Source of the DNA: Peribacillus simplex NBRC 15720 = DSM 1321
GTDB taxonomy: Bacteria; Bacillota; Bacilli; Bacillales; DSM-1321
Assembly (NCBI RefSeq): GCF_002243645.1
Contig: NZ_CP017704.1
Location: 1,403,501-1,467,500, forward strand
Direction of reading: 5' to 3'
DNA length: 64,000 bases
Both the position numbers and the translations under genes were made by a program. Shown here in pieces: positions 55,472 to 64,000 of the stretch. Below the pieces are notes generated by a model that made no database searches, was not told the origin of the DNA, and saw only the letters and a list, made by a program, of their open reading frames with translations. Each line of letters opens with the position of its first letter. The stretch's first letter is position 1.

Positions 55472-55939
55472 CTAAGATTTCGCACCATGATCCTCCATTT
55501 CATTGATCCTTGGAAGAATGGAGCGGGAAGGTACCGGGGATGTCAAAACCACGGATGTATTCAGATGTCCATAGGGTATTAATCGATCTATTAGTATTCT
55601 CATGCTGTCCATATCAGCCAGAGCGGCTTTCAAAAAATATCCAACTGTTCCTGTTACACGATGGCACTCGATAATGTCTAAATCATTTTTCACCAATTGC
55701 TCAAAATCGGAAACAGGAACCTTAAGTTCACTCACCTGAATGAACACAAGTACACCCCTTCCTATTGCCAGAGGTGAAACCCTCGCACTGAACCCTTCGA
55801 TGATCCCTTTTTCTTGCAGGCGATACATACGTTCAGAGATGCTAGGTCGACTGAGAGCCAATTTTTTCGATAGTTCACTAATCGTAATGCGTCCATCCAT
55901 TTGTAAAAGTTCCAGTAAACTGACATCTATTTCATCCAT
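55472..55939 (-). CDS. Lrp/AsnC family regulator, copy 2
   Basis: A 155-residue regulator. The start is placed at 55939, where AAAGGTGG precedes the ATG. The HTH (MDEIDVSLLELLQMDGRITI, recognition helix SRPSISERMYRLQEKGI) is followed by a RAM domain with HRVTGTVGYFLKAALADMD. It is divergent from hisC across about 170 AT-rich bases, so it may regulate that aminotransferase. It shares only limited identity with copy 1. Confidence 0.9.
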   Translation of the reverse strand: MDEIDVSLLELLQMDGRITISELSKKLALSRPSISERMYRLQEKGIIEGFSARVSPLAIGRGVLVFIQVSELKVPVSDFEQLVKNDLDIIECHRVTGTVGYFLKAALADMDSMRILIDRLIPYGHLNTSVVLTSPVPSRSILPRINEMEDHGAKS

Positions 55940-56112
55940 GAAGCAACCACCTTTCATAATGAAGGAATATAAGCTTATATTTCTTTAAAATGTTGTATGG
56001 ATAGCGAAAAATACATTCTTTTTTGTATGTAATTTTAACAGTTAATATTCTATCATTAAAATAATCAAATAGAAAAAGAAAATTCAGAATTTACCAAAGG
56101 GAGGAACCTGCA

Positions 56113-57210
56113 TTGACCTTTACGAAAATCCCGGTTCGACAAAACATCGAAAGCATTAGCCCATATGTTTCCGGCAAGCCAATTGAAGAAGTGCAACGTG
56201 AACTTGGTCTTGAAACGATCGTTAAATTGGCATCCAATGAGAATCCATTCGGTTGCTCAACTCTAGCAAAGGAAGCCATGCTTACTGAAATGGAGCACAC
56301 CTCCTTTTATCCTGAAGGTATGGCACCTGCATTAGCTGAAAAGCTGGCAAGGAAATTGAATATCAATAAAGATCATATCATTTTAGGCAATGGATCTGAT
56401 GAAGTGATACGTTTGTTAACAAGAACCTATATCCAACAATATGATGAAGTCATCATGGCTGATGTGACATTTCCACGGTATGAAACGAATGTATTGATTG
56501 ACGGTGGCACACCTGTAAAAATACCTCTTATTAATGGTGTACATGACCTGCAGGGTATGTATGATGCCATAACAGAAAAAACTAGAATGATATTTGTTTG
56601 TAATCCCAATAATCCGACAGGAACGATCGTTCAAAAAGAAAAGTTACGCACTTTTATCGAGAAGGTCCCGAAACATATTTTACTGATTGTTGATGAAGCA
56701 TACTATGAATATGTCGATGATGCAGAATATTTAGAAACCTTACCACTTCTTAATATGCATTCAAACCTGGTTATCTTGCGCACTTTTTCAAAGATTTATG
56801 GACTGGCTGCATTAAGGATTGGATACGGTTTAATGGATGCTTCCATCATACAAGAGCTAGTTAAAGTGAAGGAACCCTTCAATACCAATCGTTTAGCACA
56901 GGCTGCGGCATTCGCTTCCCTCGACGACCATCCATTTGTTGAGAAATGTGTTCGTAAGAATGGAGAAGGAAGAAGATATTTAGAAAACGAACTAAGCAAG
57001 ATGGGTTTAACATTCTTCCCTTCACATGCCAACTTCTTGATGGTCAAACTGACCCATCCTGGCAGGGATATTTTTGAAAAGTTATTAATTCAAGGTGTCA
57101 TCATCCGTTCCGGTCATTTGCTAGGCTATGAAAATACTATCCGCGTGACCATCGGCACTCCACTTGAAAATGAGAGGTTCATAACCTCCTTACAACATAT
57201 AATCAATTAA
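56113..57210 (+). CDS. hisC: Histidinol-phosphate aminotransferase family protein
   Basis: A 365-residue class I/II PLP aminotransferase. TTG start after GGGAGGAA. Motifs: LASNENPFG near residue 38, NPNNPTGT near 158, DEAYYEYVD near 195, and the PLP lysine in RTFSKIYGLAALRIGYG near 220. HisC in B. subtilis also works in Phe/Tyr synthesis. There are no other his genes here, and an Lrp regulator is divergent from it, so this paralogue may act on another amino acid (inference). Confidence 0.85.
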   Translation: MTFTKIPVRQNIESISPYVSGKPIEEVQRELGLETIVKLASNENPFGCSTLAKEAMLTEMEHTSFYPEGMAPALAEKLARKLNINKDHIILGNGSDEVIRLLTRTYIQQYDEVIMADVTFPRYETNVLIDGGTPVKIPLINGVHDLQGMYDAITEKTRMIFVCNPNNPTGTIVQKEKLRTFIEKVPKHILLIVDEAYYEYVDDAEYLETLPLLNMHSNLVILRTFSKIYGLAALRIGYGLMDASIIQELVKVKEPFNTNRLAQAAAFASLDDHPFVEKCVRKNGEGRRYLENELSKMGLTFFPSHANFLMVKLTHPGRDIFEKLLIQGVIIRSGHLLGYENTIRVTIGTPLENERFITSLQHIIN

Positions 57211-57265
57211 ACTTCAGGTACATGAACGATCGAAATGAAGTTGCAGTATATCGAAGGTTATAAAT

Positions 57266-57307
57266 AAAAGATACGACATGGACGCCTTTGTTCATGTCGT
57301 ATCTTTT
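57266..57307. terminator. Bidirectional terminator between hisC and the permease
   Basis: AAAAGATACGACATG and its perfect complement form a 15-bp stem between the two convergent genes, with an A run before and a T run after. Confidence 0.92.
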
Positions 57308-57315
57308 CCATGGAT

Positions 57316-58695
57316 TTATTTAGCAATATCCTTTTCTACTATAGTTGTTTCCTGTTCATCCACACTTTTAAATTTAAAAATCGAAATCGAGATTAATGCA
57401 GCCAACACTATAAGGCAAGCAATGATACTGATCCGATTCTGTTCACTGAACACGAACGTGACACAAATGATACTTAAGGTGATTACAGCAAACAAGGTTA
57501 CATATGGAAAGCCCCACAATTTAAAACTCGGAGCTTTAGGATATGAATTGCGAAGTTTTAGCTGCGCTAAACAGATGCTGATCCATACAAGTGATACTAC
57601 AAAACCCGGAAACGCCATTAATAAAGTAAATGCCTTGTCCTGTGCAACATAAGTAATCATGGAACCGGCGATCAAGACAAATGCACTTAATATCAAACTA
57701 TATAAGGGAACGCCATTTTTAGATACATAAGAGAACGACTTGGGTGCTTCCCCTTCTGCAGCTAAAGAATGCAGCATGCGAGTACACCCATAGATTCCAG
57801 AGTTAGCGGCAGATAAGACGGCCGTAATCAAAATGAAATTCATGATATGTGCAGATCCCTGAAAACCGGACATTGACAAAACTTGTACAAACGGACTTGC
57901 CTGGTCACTAATTTCGTTCCAAGGAATCAAACCGCAGATTACAAGTATCGGTAAGGTGAAAAATAATACGACTCTCCAAATATAGTTTTTAATGACCTTC
58001 GGCAAAATGCGTTCTGCATCCTTTGTTTCCGTTACCGTCACCCCTATTAACTCGGAACCGCCATACGAGAACATAACGATCAGTAATGCCGAAAAGATGG
58101 ACATCCACCCATTTGGGAAAAACCCTCCATGCCCTGTGAAGTTATGCAGATAATTAGATCCGCCGCTTGGGATGACTCCAAATAAAATACAGGCTCCCAG
58201 TATAATGAATACGATGATCATTGTAATCTTAATGCCAGCAAACCAAAATTCGAATTCACCATAATTTTTAACATTCATCATGTTAACTCCAATGATGAAT
58301 GCCGCACACCCTAAACTTAATATCCATAGCGGGATCGCTGGGAGCCAATACTGCAAGAAGCTTCCTGCCACCACTACCTCAATGACACATACGGACAGCC
58401 ACATGAAACAATACATCCAGCCTACGATGAATGAAAAGCGCTTACCGAATGCTTTCTGAACGAAACCTTTCATATTAGTATTTGGATAGACGATTGCCAT
58501 TTCTGCTATAGCACCCATGACTACAAGCAGCAATAATCCTGCAAAAATATAAGTGAATATGACTCCTGGCCCTGCTAACGATATGGTTTCGGCACTTCCT
58601 TTAAAAATACCAGTACCTATTGCCCCTCCCATTGCCATCATGCTAATATGCCGCGGCAATAATCTCTTTTGCAGTGACCCACCATTTGAATCCAT
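57316..58695 (-). CDS. Amino-acid permease (APC superfamily)
   Basis: A 459-residue integral membrane transporter with about 12 hydrophobic segments. The first contains MAMGGAIGTGIFKGSAETIS, the glycine-rich substrate site of the APC family; EISDQASPFVQVLSMSG lies near the middle. The start at 58695 follows AAGGAGG. Similar proteins carry basic or aromatic amino acids or GABA; the substrate is not clear. It converges with hisC, and together with two Lrp regulators supports an amino-acid theme. Confidence 0.88.
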   Translation of the reverse strand: MDSNGGSLQKRLLPRHISMMAMGGAIGTGIFKGSAETISLAGPGVIFTYIFAGLLLLVVMGAIAEMAIVYPNTNMKGFVQKAFGKRFSFIVGWMYCFMWLSVCVIEVVVAGSFLQYWLPAIPLWILSLGCAAFIIGVNMMNVKNYGEFEFWFAGIKITMIIVFIILGACILFGVIPSGGSNYLHNFTGHGGFFPNGWMSIFSALLIVMFSYGGSELIGVTVTETKDAERILPKVIKNYIWRVVLFFTLPILVICGLIPWNEISDQASPFVQVLSMSGFQGSAHIMNFILITAVLSAANSGIYGCTRMLHSLAAEGEAPKSFSYVSKNGVPLYSLILSAFVLIAGSMITYVAQDKAFTLLMAFPGFVVSLVWISICLAQLKLRNSYPKAPSFKLWGFPYVTLFAVITLSIICVTFVFSEQNRISIIACLIVLAALISISIFKFKSVDEQETTIVEKDIAK

Positions 58696-59066
58696 TACAT
58701 TTGCCTCCTTCATTCCATGATTTCTTTGTATAAAAAATTAAACCCATTTCAATCGTTGAATGGCGAATAGATAAATTATCCCATCAACCGTAATGGTTTA
58801 GGAGGGGAAGGATGCAAAGCCTTCTTGAAAAATCTTCTCATACCACCAAAGTAAAAATGATATCAATATGCCGTTAGTTTTACAAGAGGAATCATTGCAG
58901 GCTAAAATTACTACTGTTTGGTCAAACGCCGGGTCTGATCTTCGGAATGGAGTGAATTTGCTGATAGCCTTGCCTTATCGGGGCCAATGACAGGTTTCTG
59001 ACTCCAAAAAAAATACACTCTAATCGGGGACTACATTGGTAATCCCCATGTCTTTACATTTTTACC
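58696..59066. other. 371-bp region between the permease and the dehydrogenase operon
   Basis: A 21-codon plus-strand ORF at 58812-58877 has GGAGGGG upstream at tight spacing but no other support. A weak hairpin (GGGGA...TCCCC, 59036-59057), ten bases past the E3 stop codon, is the probable terminator of the dehydrogenase operon. No known riboswitch or T-box was seen upstream of the permease. Confidence 0.4.
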
Positions 59067-60491
59067 TTAATTATTTACGATGTGAATCGCATGTCCCAAA
59101 ACTGCCTCAGCCGCTTCCATCCACCCTTCAGTCAAAGTTGGATGTGGATGCATGCTGAGGGCTATATCTTCGACCCGAGCCGCCAGCTCCAGGGCAAGGA
59201 CCCCTTCACCTATAAGGTTGGAAGCATCAGCACCTACCATATGCATTCCGAGCAATATGTGGCTATTAGCATCCACGATCACTTCAGCAAAACCCTCTGT
59301 TTCATTCGTTGCAAGCGCCCTTCCGTTGGCACTGAACGGAAATTTGCCGATCTTGACGCTGTATCCCTGTTGTTCAGCTTCTTCACGGCTTAAACCAACC
59401 CCAGCTATTTGTGGGTCCGAGAAGATTACATAGGGAACATAAGGTGAGTCAACGGCACTTGGCACCCCCCCTATCACTTCAGCTGCCACGATTCCCTGCT
59501 TGGTCGCTCGATGTGCAAGAGCCGGACCAGGTGTAGTGTCACCGATGGCAAAGATGTGCGGCACATTTGTACGGCATTCTATATCCACTGCTATATGCCC
59601 TTTTTCACTAACCGTAACTCCAGCCCGATTCAGGCCAATTTCTTCAGTGTTAGGTATCCTGCCAATTGTAACCAGGGTCTTTTCGCTCACGACCACTTCC
59701 GTCCCCTTTTTTTCAGAGGACACATGAAGGTGTACTTGACCATCCACTACACTCGCCTTTTCTACCCTCGAGGATGTCTTGATATTCATTCCAAGCTTCT
59801 TGGCATTCCGGGTGACTTCCTTTACCAGGTTTTCAGCAACTTGTGGGAGTATGCGATTGGCCATCTCAATAATGGTCACTTTAGTACCTAGCTTTGCAAA
59901 TGCCATACCTAATTCAATTCCGATATATCCTCCTCCAATGATCGACAGGCTTGAAGGAACTTCCTGCAGCTGCAAAGATGATGTTGAATCCAATATATAT
60001 TCTCCATCGACTTTAATGAAGGATGGAATGAAAGGTCTGGACCCAGTCGCAATAATTGCCTGTTCAAACTTGTAGGTTTCAAAATCGCCATCGGTTTCGA
60101 CTCCAATACGGTCATCAGATAAAAAGGTTGCTTGACCTTTAACCACCGTCACTCCATTTTCCTTACACAAATGGGCAATACCTTGATTCAACTGAGAAGT
60201 GATGCCCGCTTTCCACTCCTGCCAAACTCCCAAGTCCATAGTCGTTCTTTCCTGAGATAGCCGGATTCCCATTTTCCCTAAATCGTTAAGCCTTTGGTAT
60301 TGATCAGCTGCGTGAATTAATGCCTTTGAAGGTATACAGCCCCGATTAAGGCAAACCCCGCCCAGCTTATCCTTTTCAACCAGCACGACCGATTTCCCTA
60401 ACTGGCCGAGACGGATTGCCGCAGCATATCCTCCCGGACCTCCTCCCATGATGATAACATCCGTCTCTACAGCAACTTCCCCTACTACCAT
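59067..60491 (-). CDS. lpdA: Dihydrolipoyl dehydrogenase (E3)
   Basis: A 474-residue flavoprotein that reoxidises dihydrolipoyl groups of 2-oxoacid dehydrogenase complexes. FAD motif GGGPGGYAA near residue 16; the redox-active disulfide is GGVCLNRGCIPSK (Cys47 and Cys52). The NAD-binding GGGYIGIELG is near 185, GDTTPGPALAH near 318, and the C-terminal catalytic SMHPHPTLTE near 450. Last gene of the operon; its ATG follows the E2 stop codon directly. Confidence 0.95.
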   Translation of the reverse strand: MVVGEVAVETDVIIMGGGPGGYAAAIRLGQLGKSVVLVEKDKLGGVCLNRGCIPSKALIHAADQYQRLNDLGKMGIRLSQERTTMDLGVWQEWKAGITSQLNQGIAHLCKENGVTVVKGQATFLSDDRIGVETDGDFETYKFEQAIIATGSRPFIPSFIKVDGEYILDSTSSLQLQEVPSSLSIIGGGYIGIELGMAFAKLGTKVTIIEMANRILPQVAENLVKEVTRNAKKLGMNIKTSSRVEKASVVDGQVHLHVSSEKKGTEVVVSEKTLVTIGRIPNTEEIGLNRAGVTVSEKGHIAVDIECRTNVPHIFAIGDTTPGPALAHRATKQGIVAAEVIGGVPSAVDSPYVPYVIFSDPQIAGVGLSREEAEQQGYSVKIGKFPFSANGRALATNETEGFAEVIVDANSHILLGMHMVGADASNLIGEGVLALELAARVEDIALSMHPHPTLTEGWMEAAEAVLGHAIHIVNN

Positions 60492-61772
60492 TTATCTCAT
60501 CTCCACAACTAAACGAATTGGATTTTCCAGCAATTCTTTGATTCTATTGGTAAAATGCACCGCTGTTACCCCATCAATCAAACGATGATCGAAAGAAAGA
60601 GACATATTCATCATTAAACGGATAACACCTTCCAAATCGCGAACGACCATGCGATGTTCCATTTTATGCAAAGCTAATATGGCCGCTTCCGGATAGTTAA
60701 TGATCGGGGTCGCGTGCATCCCTCCGATTGGTCCTACATTGCTTATGGTAAATGTACTGCCTGTGATTTGATCTATGCTCAACTTCCCTTCACGGGCTTG
60801 GGCTGCCAATTGCCTGATTTCATCAGCCAGTTCGAAAATGGTTTTTTGATCGGCATGTTTTATGACTGGAACAATGAGACCCTCTTTTGTATTCGTCGCA
60901 ATCCCAATATGATAATAATTCTTCAGGATGATTTCTTTGGTCTTTTCATCAATTGAAGCGTTTAATGTTTTGAACTCCTTTAAGGCGATGACAATGGCTT
61001 TAACGAAAAATGGCAAGAAAGTCAATTTAATATCCTTATCATCGGAGTACTCCTTTAATTGATTTTTAAATTCCTTCAATCGGTCCATTTCCAATTCATC
61101 TACATGGGTTACATGAGGAATGGTCGAAACAGACTTTACCATATGTTCAGCGATTTTTTTACGAATGCCTTTAAGCGGAATCCGCTCTTCCCACTCATTC
61201 TCCACTCCTTTTGCCTGGATGGCATCCTTCATCGGGGCCATCTCTTGAACAATCTTGTCATCATGCTGATTGGCATTTTCCCGTGTAATCGAGTTATTTT
61301 CTTTAAACTGCTTCAAGTCACTTTCGGTAATTCGCCCAGCCGGACCGGAGCCTTTAACCTTCTCGATATCAACCTTCATTTCCCTCGCCATTTGACGCAC
61401 GAATGGCGTTGCCAACGCACGCACTGCCTCATGATGCGGTTTAGTCGTAATATGCTCTGCATTTACTTTTACATCATCAGATCGCACGACTTGGATTTCT
61501 TCTTCAATAATGCCTGTATCCGTAGCTGGCATATCGTTCTCTTCTTGAATTGTGAATATAGTGGTTCCCACTTCCACGATATCCCCTTCGGAAAAAAATA
61601 TTTTCCTGACCACTCCCGCTGCGGGAGCAGTCAATTCCGCATTGACTTTATCCGTTTGCACTTCAACAATGGGTTGGTCCTGTTTTACCGCATCCCCTTC
61701 TTTGATGAGCCATTGGATAATTTCCCCTTCATGCATCCCTTCCCCTACATCAGGAAGTTTAAATTCCAACAT
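60492..61772 (-). CDS. 2-oxoacid dehydrogenase E2 component (lipoyl acyltransferase)
   Basis: A 426-residue E2 core. One lipoyl domain (residues 1-75) has the lipoylated lysine in VQTDKVNAEL (Lys42). A flexible linker leads to a peripheral-subunit-binding domain (ATPFVRQMAREMKVD, about 130-165), and the catalytic acyltransferase domain ends in DHRLIDGVTAVHF with His and Asp. Start at 61772 is where GGAGGAAG precedes the ATG. A single lipoyl domain fits branched-chain, acetoin or one-domain pyruvate complexes; which acyl group is carried cannot be decided. Confidence 0.92.
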   Translation of the reverse strand: MLEFKLPDVGEGMHEGEIIQWLIKEGDAVKQDQPIVEVQTDKVNAELTAPAAGVVRKIFFSEGDIVEVGTTIFTIQEENDMPATDTGIIEEEIQVVRSDDVKVNAEHITTKPHHEAVRALATPFVRQMAREMKVDIEKVKGSGPAGRITESDLKQFKENNSITRENANQHDDKIVQEMAPMKDAIQAKGVENEWEERIPLKGIRKKIAEHMVKSVSTIPHVTHVDELEMDRLKEFKNQLKEYSDDKDIKLTFLPFFVKAIVIALKEFKTLNASIDEKTKEIILKNYYHIGIATNTKEGLIVPVIKHADQKTIFELADEIRQLAAQAREGKLSIDQITGSTFTISNVGPIGGMHATPIINYPEAAILALHKMEHRMVVRDLEGVIRLMMNMSLSFDHRLIDGVTAVHFTNRIKELLENPIRLVVEMR

Positions 61773-61802
61773 GCGACTTCCTCCTTCTCCCTTAATCATC
61801 AA

Positions 61803-62786
61803 TTAAAATGATATCGTTTCGACTATTCCTTGTTTTACACGGTCAACAGTCGGTAAATAATGATCTTCTATTGTAAAAGGCGGAACCGGTACATCAAATC
61901 CTGTTACACGCTTAATCGGCGCTTTCAGGTAAATAAGAGCTTCATCATTAATGATGGAGATAATCTCCGCACCTAATCCGGCAGTTTTATGGGCTTCATG
62001 GACGATTAATGCACGACCTGTCTTTTTAATGGACTGCACGATCGTATCCCTATCTAAAGGGTATAATGTTCGAAGATCGACCACTTCACACTTCCAGCCT
62101 TTTTCTGCTTCAATCTTTTTCGCGGCATTCATTGCCTCTCTTAACATGGCCCCCCATGCAAAAATGGTCAGGTCGCTTCCTTCCTTGACCACTTTTGCTT
62201 GACCGATTGGTATTCGGTACATTTCTTCGGGAACTTCTTCCTTAAAAGCCCGATATAATTTAGTCGGTTCCAAAAAAATCACCGGATCAGGATCTTCGAG
62301 CGCAGAAATGAGCAGCCCTTTTGCGTCATATGGATTACTGGGTGCAACCACCTTTAAACCCGGAGTATGTGCAAAGAAGGTTTCAACACTTTCGGAATGA
62401 AGTTCAGGACCCCTGATTCCGGCACCATATGGCGTGCGGATTACGAGGGGCACCCCAAATTGCCCACGAGTACGATACCTCATACGGGCAGCATGGGAAA
62501 CTAGTTGCTCGAATCCCGGATAAATAAAGGCGAGAAACTGGATCTCTACTATGGGCAGCATTCCGTTAAGGGCTAAACCAATGGCAGAGCCGATGATTCC
62601 GGATTCAGCTAATGGCGTATCCACAACTCGATCTTTTCCATACTTCTCATAAAGCCCTTCAGTCGATCGGAAAACTCCGCCATTCACTCCAATATCCTCA
62701 CCCAAGATCATCACGCGATCATCATGACCCAGCATTTGGTCCAGCGCTTCCGTAATAGCCTGGAGCATCGTTAAATTTTTGCCCAT
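61803..62786 (-). CDS. 2-oxoacid dehydrogenase E1 component subunit beta
   Basis: A 327-residue transketolase-fold subunit. Recognised by MILGEDIGVNGGVFRSTEGL near residue 28, VVDTPLAESGIIGSAIGLAL near 58 and HEAHKTAGLGAEI near 265. The ATG at 62786 overlaps the stop of E1 alpha (TAATG), implying tight translational coupling; the frame extension to 62849 lies inside E1 alpha and is not used. Confidence 0.93.
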   Translation of the reverse strand: MGKNLTMLQAITEALDQMLGHDDRVMILGEDIGVNGGVFRSTEGLYEKYGKDRVVDTPLAESGIIGSAIGLALNGMLPIVEIQFLAFIYPGFEQLVSHAARMRYRTRGQFGVPLVIRTPYGAGIRGPELHSESVETFFAHTPGLKVVAPSNPYDAKGLLISALEDPDPVIFLEPTKLYRAFKEEVPEEMYRIPIGQAKVVKEGSDLTIFAWGAMLREAMNAAKKIEAEKGWKCEVVDLRTLYPLDRDTIVQSIKKTGRALIVHEAHKTAGLGAEIISIINDEALIYLKAPIKRVTGFDVPVPPFTIEDHYLPTVDRVKQGIVETISF

Positions 62787-63898
62787 TATTTCTTCCCGCC
62801 TTTCCTTAAGATTTGGTTCAATTCCTGCTTCTGTTCCTTTAGATGCCATGACTCCCCGGCATATACATGGTTAAACATTTCGAGCGGGTCGGATTTCGGA
62901 TACCCTTCGGCTTTTTGAAGGTGAGCATCAATCAATTCGTTGAATTGTTTTAAAACCAATTCCTCCTGCTTTTCATTCCAGTGACCCTCTTTATTCAAAT
63001 ACTTTCTAAGACGTGTAATGGGATCCCGGTTTTCCCTCCAGAACGTTGAAACTTCGTCCTGATCGCGATATATGTTCGGATTGTCTGCAGTAGTATGGGC
63101 TCCATAGCGAAAGGTAATCGCTTCAATTAATGTAGGTCCTTCCCCTTTAAGCGCTCTTTCGACAGCCTCCTTTACAGTCAGCCATACTGCGAAAATATCA
63201 TTTCCATCCACTCGGACCCCATGAATGTCATAAGCAGCAGCCCGCTGGGATATTGTTTTGGATGCCGATTGCTTTTCAAAAGGCACACTTATCGCGTAGC
63301 CATTATTTTGGCAGAAAAAGATTGTTGGGGTTTTATAAACGCCAGCAAAATTCAGTGCCTCATGAAAGTCCCCTTCAGAAGTGGCTCCATCACCAAAATA
63401 AGCAATGCTAACATTCTTTTCGCCTTTAATCTTACTTGCCCAAGCCGTTCCAACTGCATGAACCATTTGAGTGGCAATGGGAACACTTGGAGGCAATATC
63501 CTTTTTCCTTCTGGACAAATTGAGCCATCAAAATGCGCCATCCAGTATAGGAAAACACGGTATAATTCCTGCCCATGAATGATTGCCGCTCCATGATCAC
63601 GGTATGTGGGAAACATCCAATCCCCTGCTGACAACGCTAAAGCGCTTCCTGCCTGGGATGCCTCCTGTCCTTCGAAAGGTGCATAAGTTCCAATCCTGCC
63701 TTGGCGCTGGAGATTAATTGATTTTCGGTCAAATGTTCTGAGCAGGAGCATGCTCTCATACATCTTTAACATCAGTGATTTATCGATTTTCCCATCAATC
63801 GTTTCAATGATTTCCCCATCAGGAGTCAATACACGAAACATTTCCGGCTCATCTTCATTTGAATACGCTTTCATTATTGGGTTTCCCGTCTTTTCCAT
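62786..63898 (-). CDS. 2-oxoacid dehydrogenase E1 component subunit alpha
   Basis: A 370-residue thiamine-diphosphate enzyme subunit. The TPP motif runs from GDGATSEGDFHEALNFAG to NNGYAIS near residue 180. RTFDRKSINLQRQGRIGTY (about 55-73) and the phosphorylation-loop-like RYGAHTTADNPNIYR are typical of PdhA/BkdA. Start at 63898 follows AAGGGGAG. It is the first gene of a four-gene operon E1 alpha, E1 beta, E2, E3. No ptb-buk, acoR or lipoate genes are seen, so whether it is for pyruvate, branched-chain oxoacids or acetoin is open. Confidence 0.93.
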   Translation of the reverse strand: MEKTGNPIMKAYSNEDEPEMFRVLTPDGEIIETIDGKIDKSLMLKMYESMLLLRTFDRKSINLQRQGRIGTYAPFEGQEASQAGSALALSAGDWMFPTYRDHGAAIIHGQELYRVFLYWMAHFDGSICPEGKRILPPSVPIATQMVHAVGTAWASKIKGEKNVSIAYFGDGATSEGDFHEALNFAGVYKTPTIFFCQNNGYAISVPFEKQSASKTISQRAAAYDIHGVRVDGNDIFAVWLTVKEAVERALKGEGPTLIEAITFRYGAHTTADNPNIYRDQDEVSTFWRENRDPITRLRKYLNKEGHWNEKQEELVLKQFNELIDAHLQKAEGYPKSDPLEMFNHVYAGESWHLKEQKQELNQILRKGGKK

Positions 63899-64000
63899 AT
63901 CATTTCTCCCCTTAAGATAGATTTGTTTCGCAAACTTACCAAGGTTTTGAACAGTCATGAAATAACAGCCCAAAATGTTTTTATTGGTCTTTATGTCTGT

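Noticed and set aside
55400..55475. Minus-strand sequence resembling tRNA pieces (TAGCTCAACTG and GGGTTCGGAC)
   Set aside because: The D-arm-like and T-arm-like pieces are about 25 bases apart instead of the required 40 or more, and no acceptor or anticodon stem forms. Treated as chance.
58812..58877. 21-codon plus-strand ORF with GGAGGGG upstream
   Set aside because: Spacing of the ribosome binding site is too short, it is isolated, and there is no terminator or conserved feature to support it.

Overview
This 64 kb window looks like the chromosome of an aerobic, spore-forming Bacillaceae species, most likely of the Peribacillus (former Bacillus simplex) type. That placement is an inference. 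It rests on moderate-to-low GC, strong GGAGG-type ribosome binding sites, two S-box (SAM) riboswitches, and blocks of genes matching the yha and yhe loci of Bacillus subtilis. Other supports are a ureABCEFGDH cluster in the order known from Bacillus sp. TB-90, metI-metC, yxkF-msmX and bmrCD. I saw no rRNA, tRNA, CRISPR array, prophage, transposase or insertion sequence. The window reads as core chromosome with modest accessory content.

Layout. 0-9 kb: 5' part of the nuclease gene yhaO, cysteine synthase, yhzD, a PaaG-like crotonase, an acyl-CoA ligase, a DDAH-like hydrolase, a HIT protein and a lipoprotein. 8-13.7 kb: the full minus-strand urease operon ureA-B-C-E-F-G-D-H, with a match to the GlnR/TnrA nitrogen operator upstream. 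14-18 kb: DinB protein, a 21-bp tandem repeat, a stand-alone SplA-like protein, a HAD protein lacking its nucleophile, yheA and yheB. 18-23.5 kb: four consecutive ATP-grasp genes of the YheC/YheD spore family, yheE and a small ORF. 23.5-25.2 kb: a canonical cobalamin riboswitch that does not lead into any recognisable B12 gene, and an MBL-fold hydrolase. 25.4-29.4 kb: S-box, metNPQ and an HcxA-like dehydrogenase. 29.5-34.7 kb: an epimerase, a PucR/YxkF-type regulator, msmX, a zinc-ribbon protein and fumarase. 35-37.5 kb: S-box and metI-metC. 37.6-42.1 kb: type B L31 under a Zur-like operator, then the heterodimeric ABC exporter yheI-yheH (bmrC-bmrD) with a long attenuator-type leader holding two short ORFs.

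42-53 kb: a small membrane protein, a DUF2515 protein, a class B penicillin-binding protein, a CBS-domain protein, glycerol kinase, an AIM24-family protein, an SDR, and a phasin-AarF pair. 53-64 kb: a catalase-related protein, two Lrp-type regulators flanking an AhpD-like protein, a HisC-type aminotransferase, an amino-acid permease and a complete 2-oxoacid dehydrogenase operon (E1 alpha, E1 beta, E2, E3).

Functional threads: sulfur metabolism (CysK, MetNPQ, MetI, MetC, two SAM riboswitches), nitrogen acquisition (urease with GlnR/TnrA box), metal response (nickel transporter UreH, Zur-type L31, B12 riboswitch), and a possible amino acid to 2-oxoacid catabolic neighbourhood at the right end. 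The most unusual items are the orphan B12 riboswitch with a 30-codon hydrophobic ORF and its own terminator, the double-sORF leader of the ABC exporter, and the four-gene ATP-grasp array.
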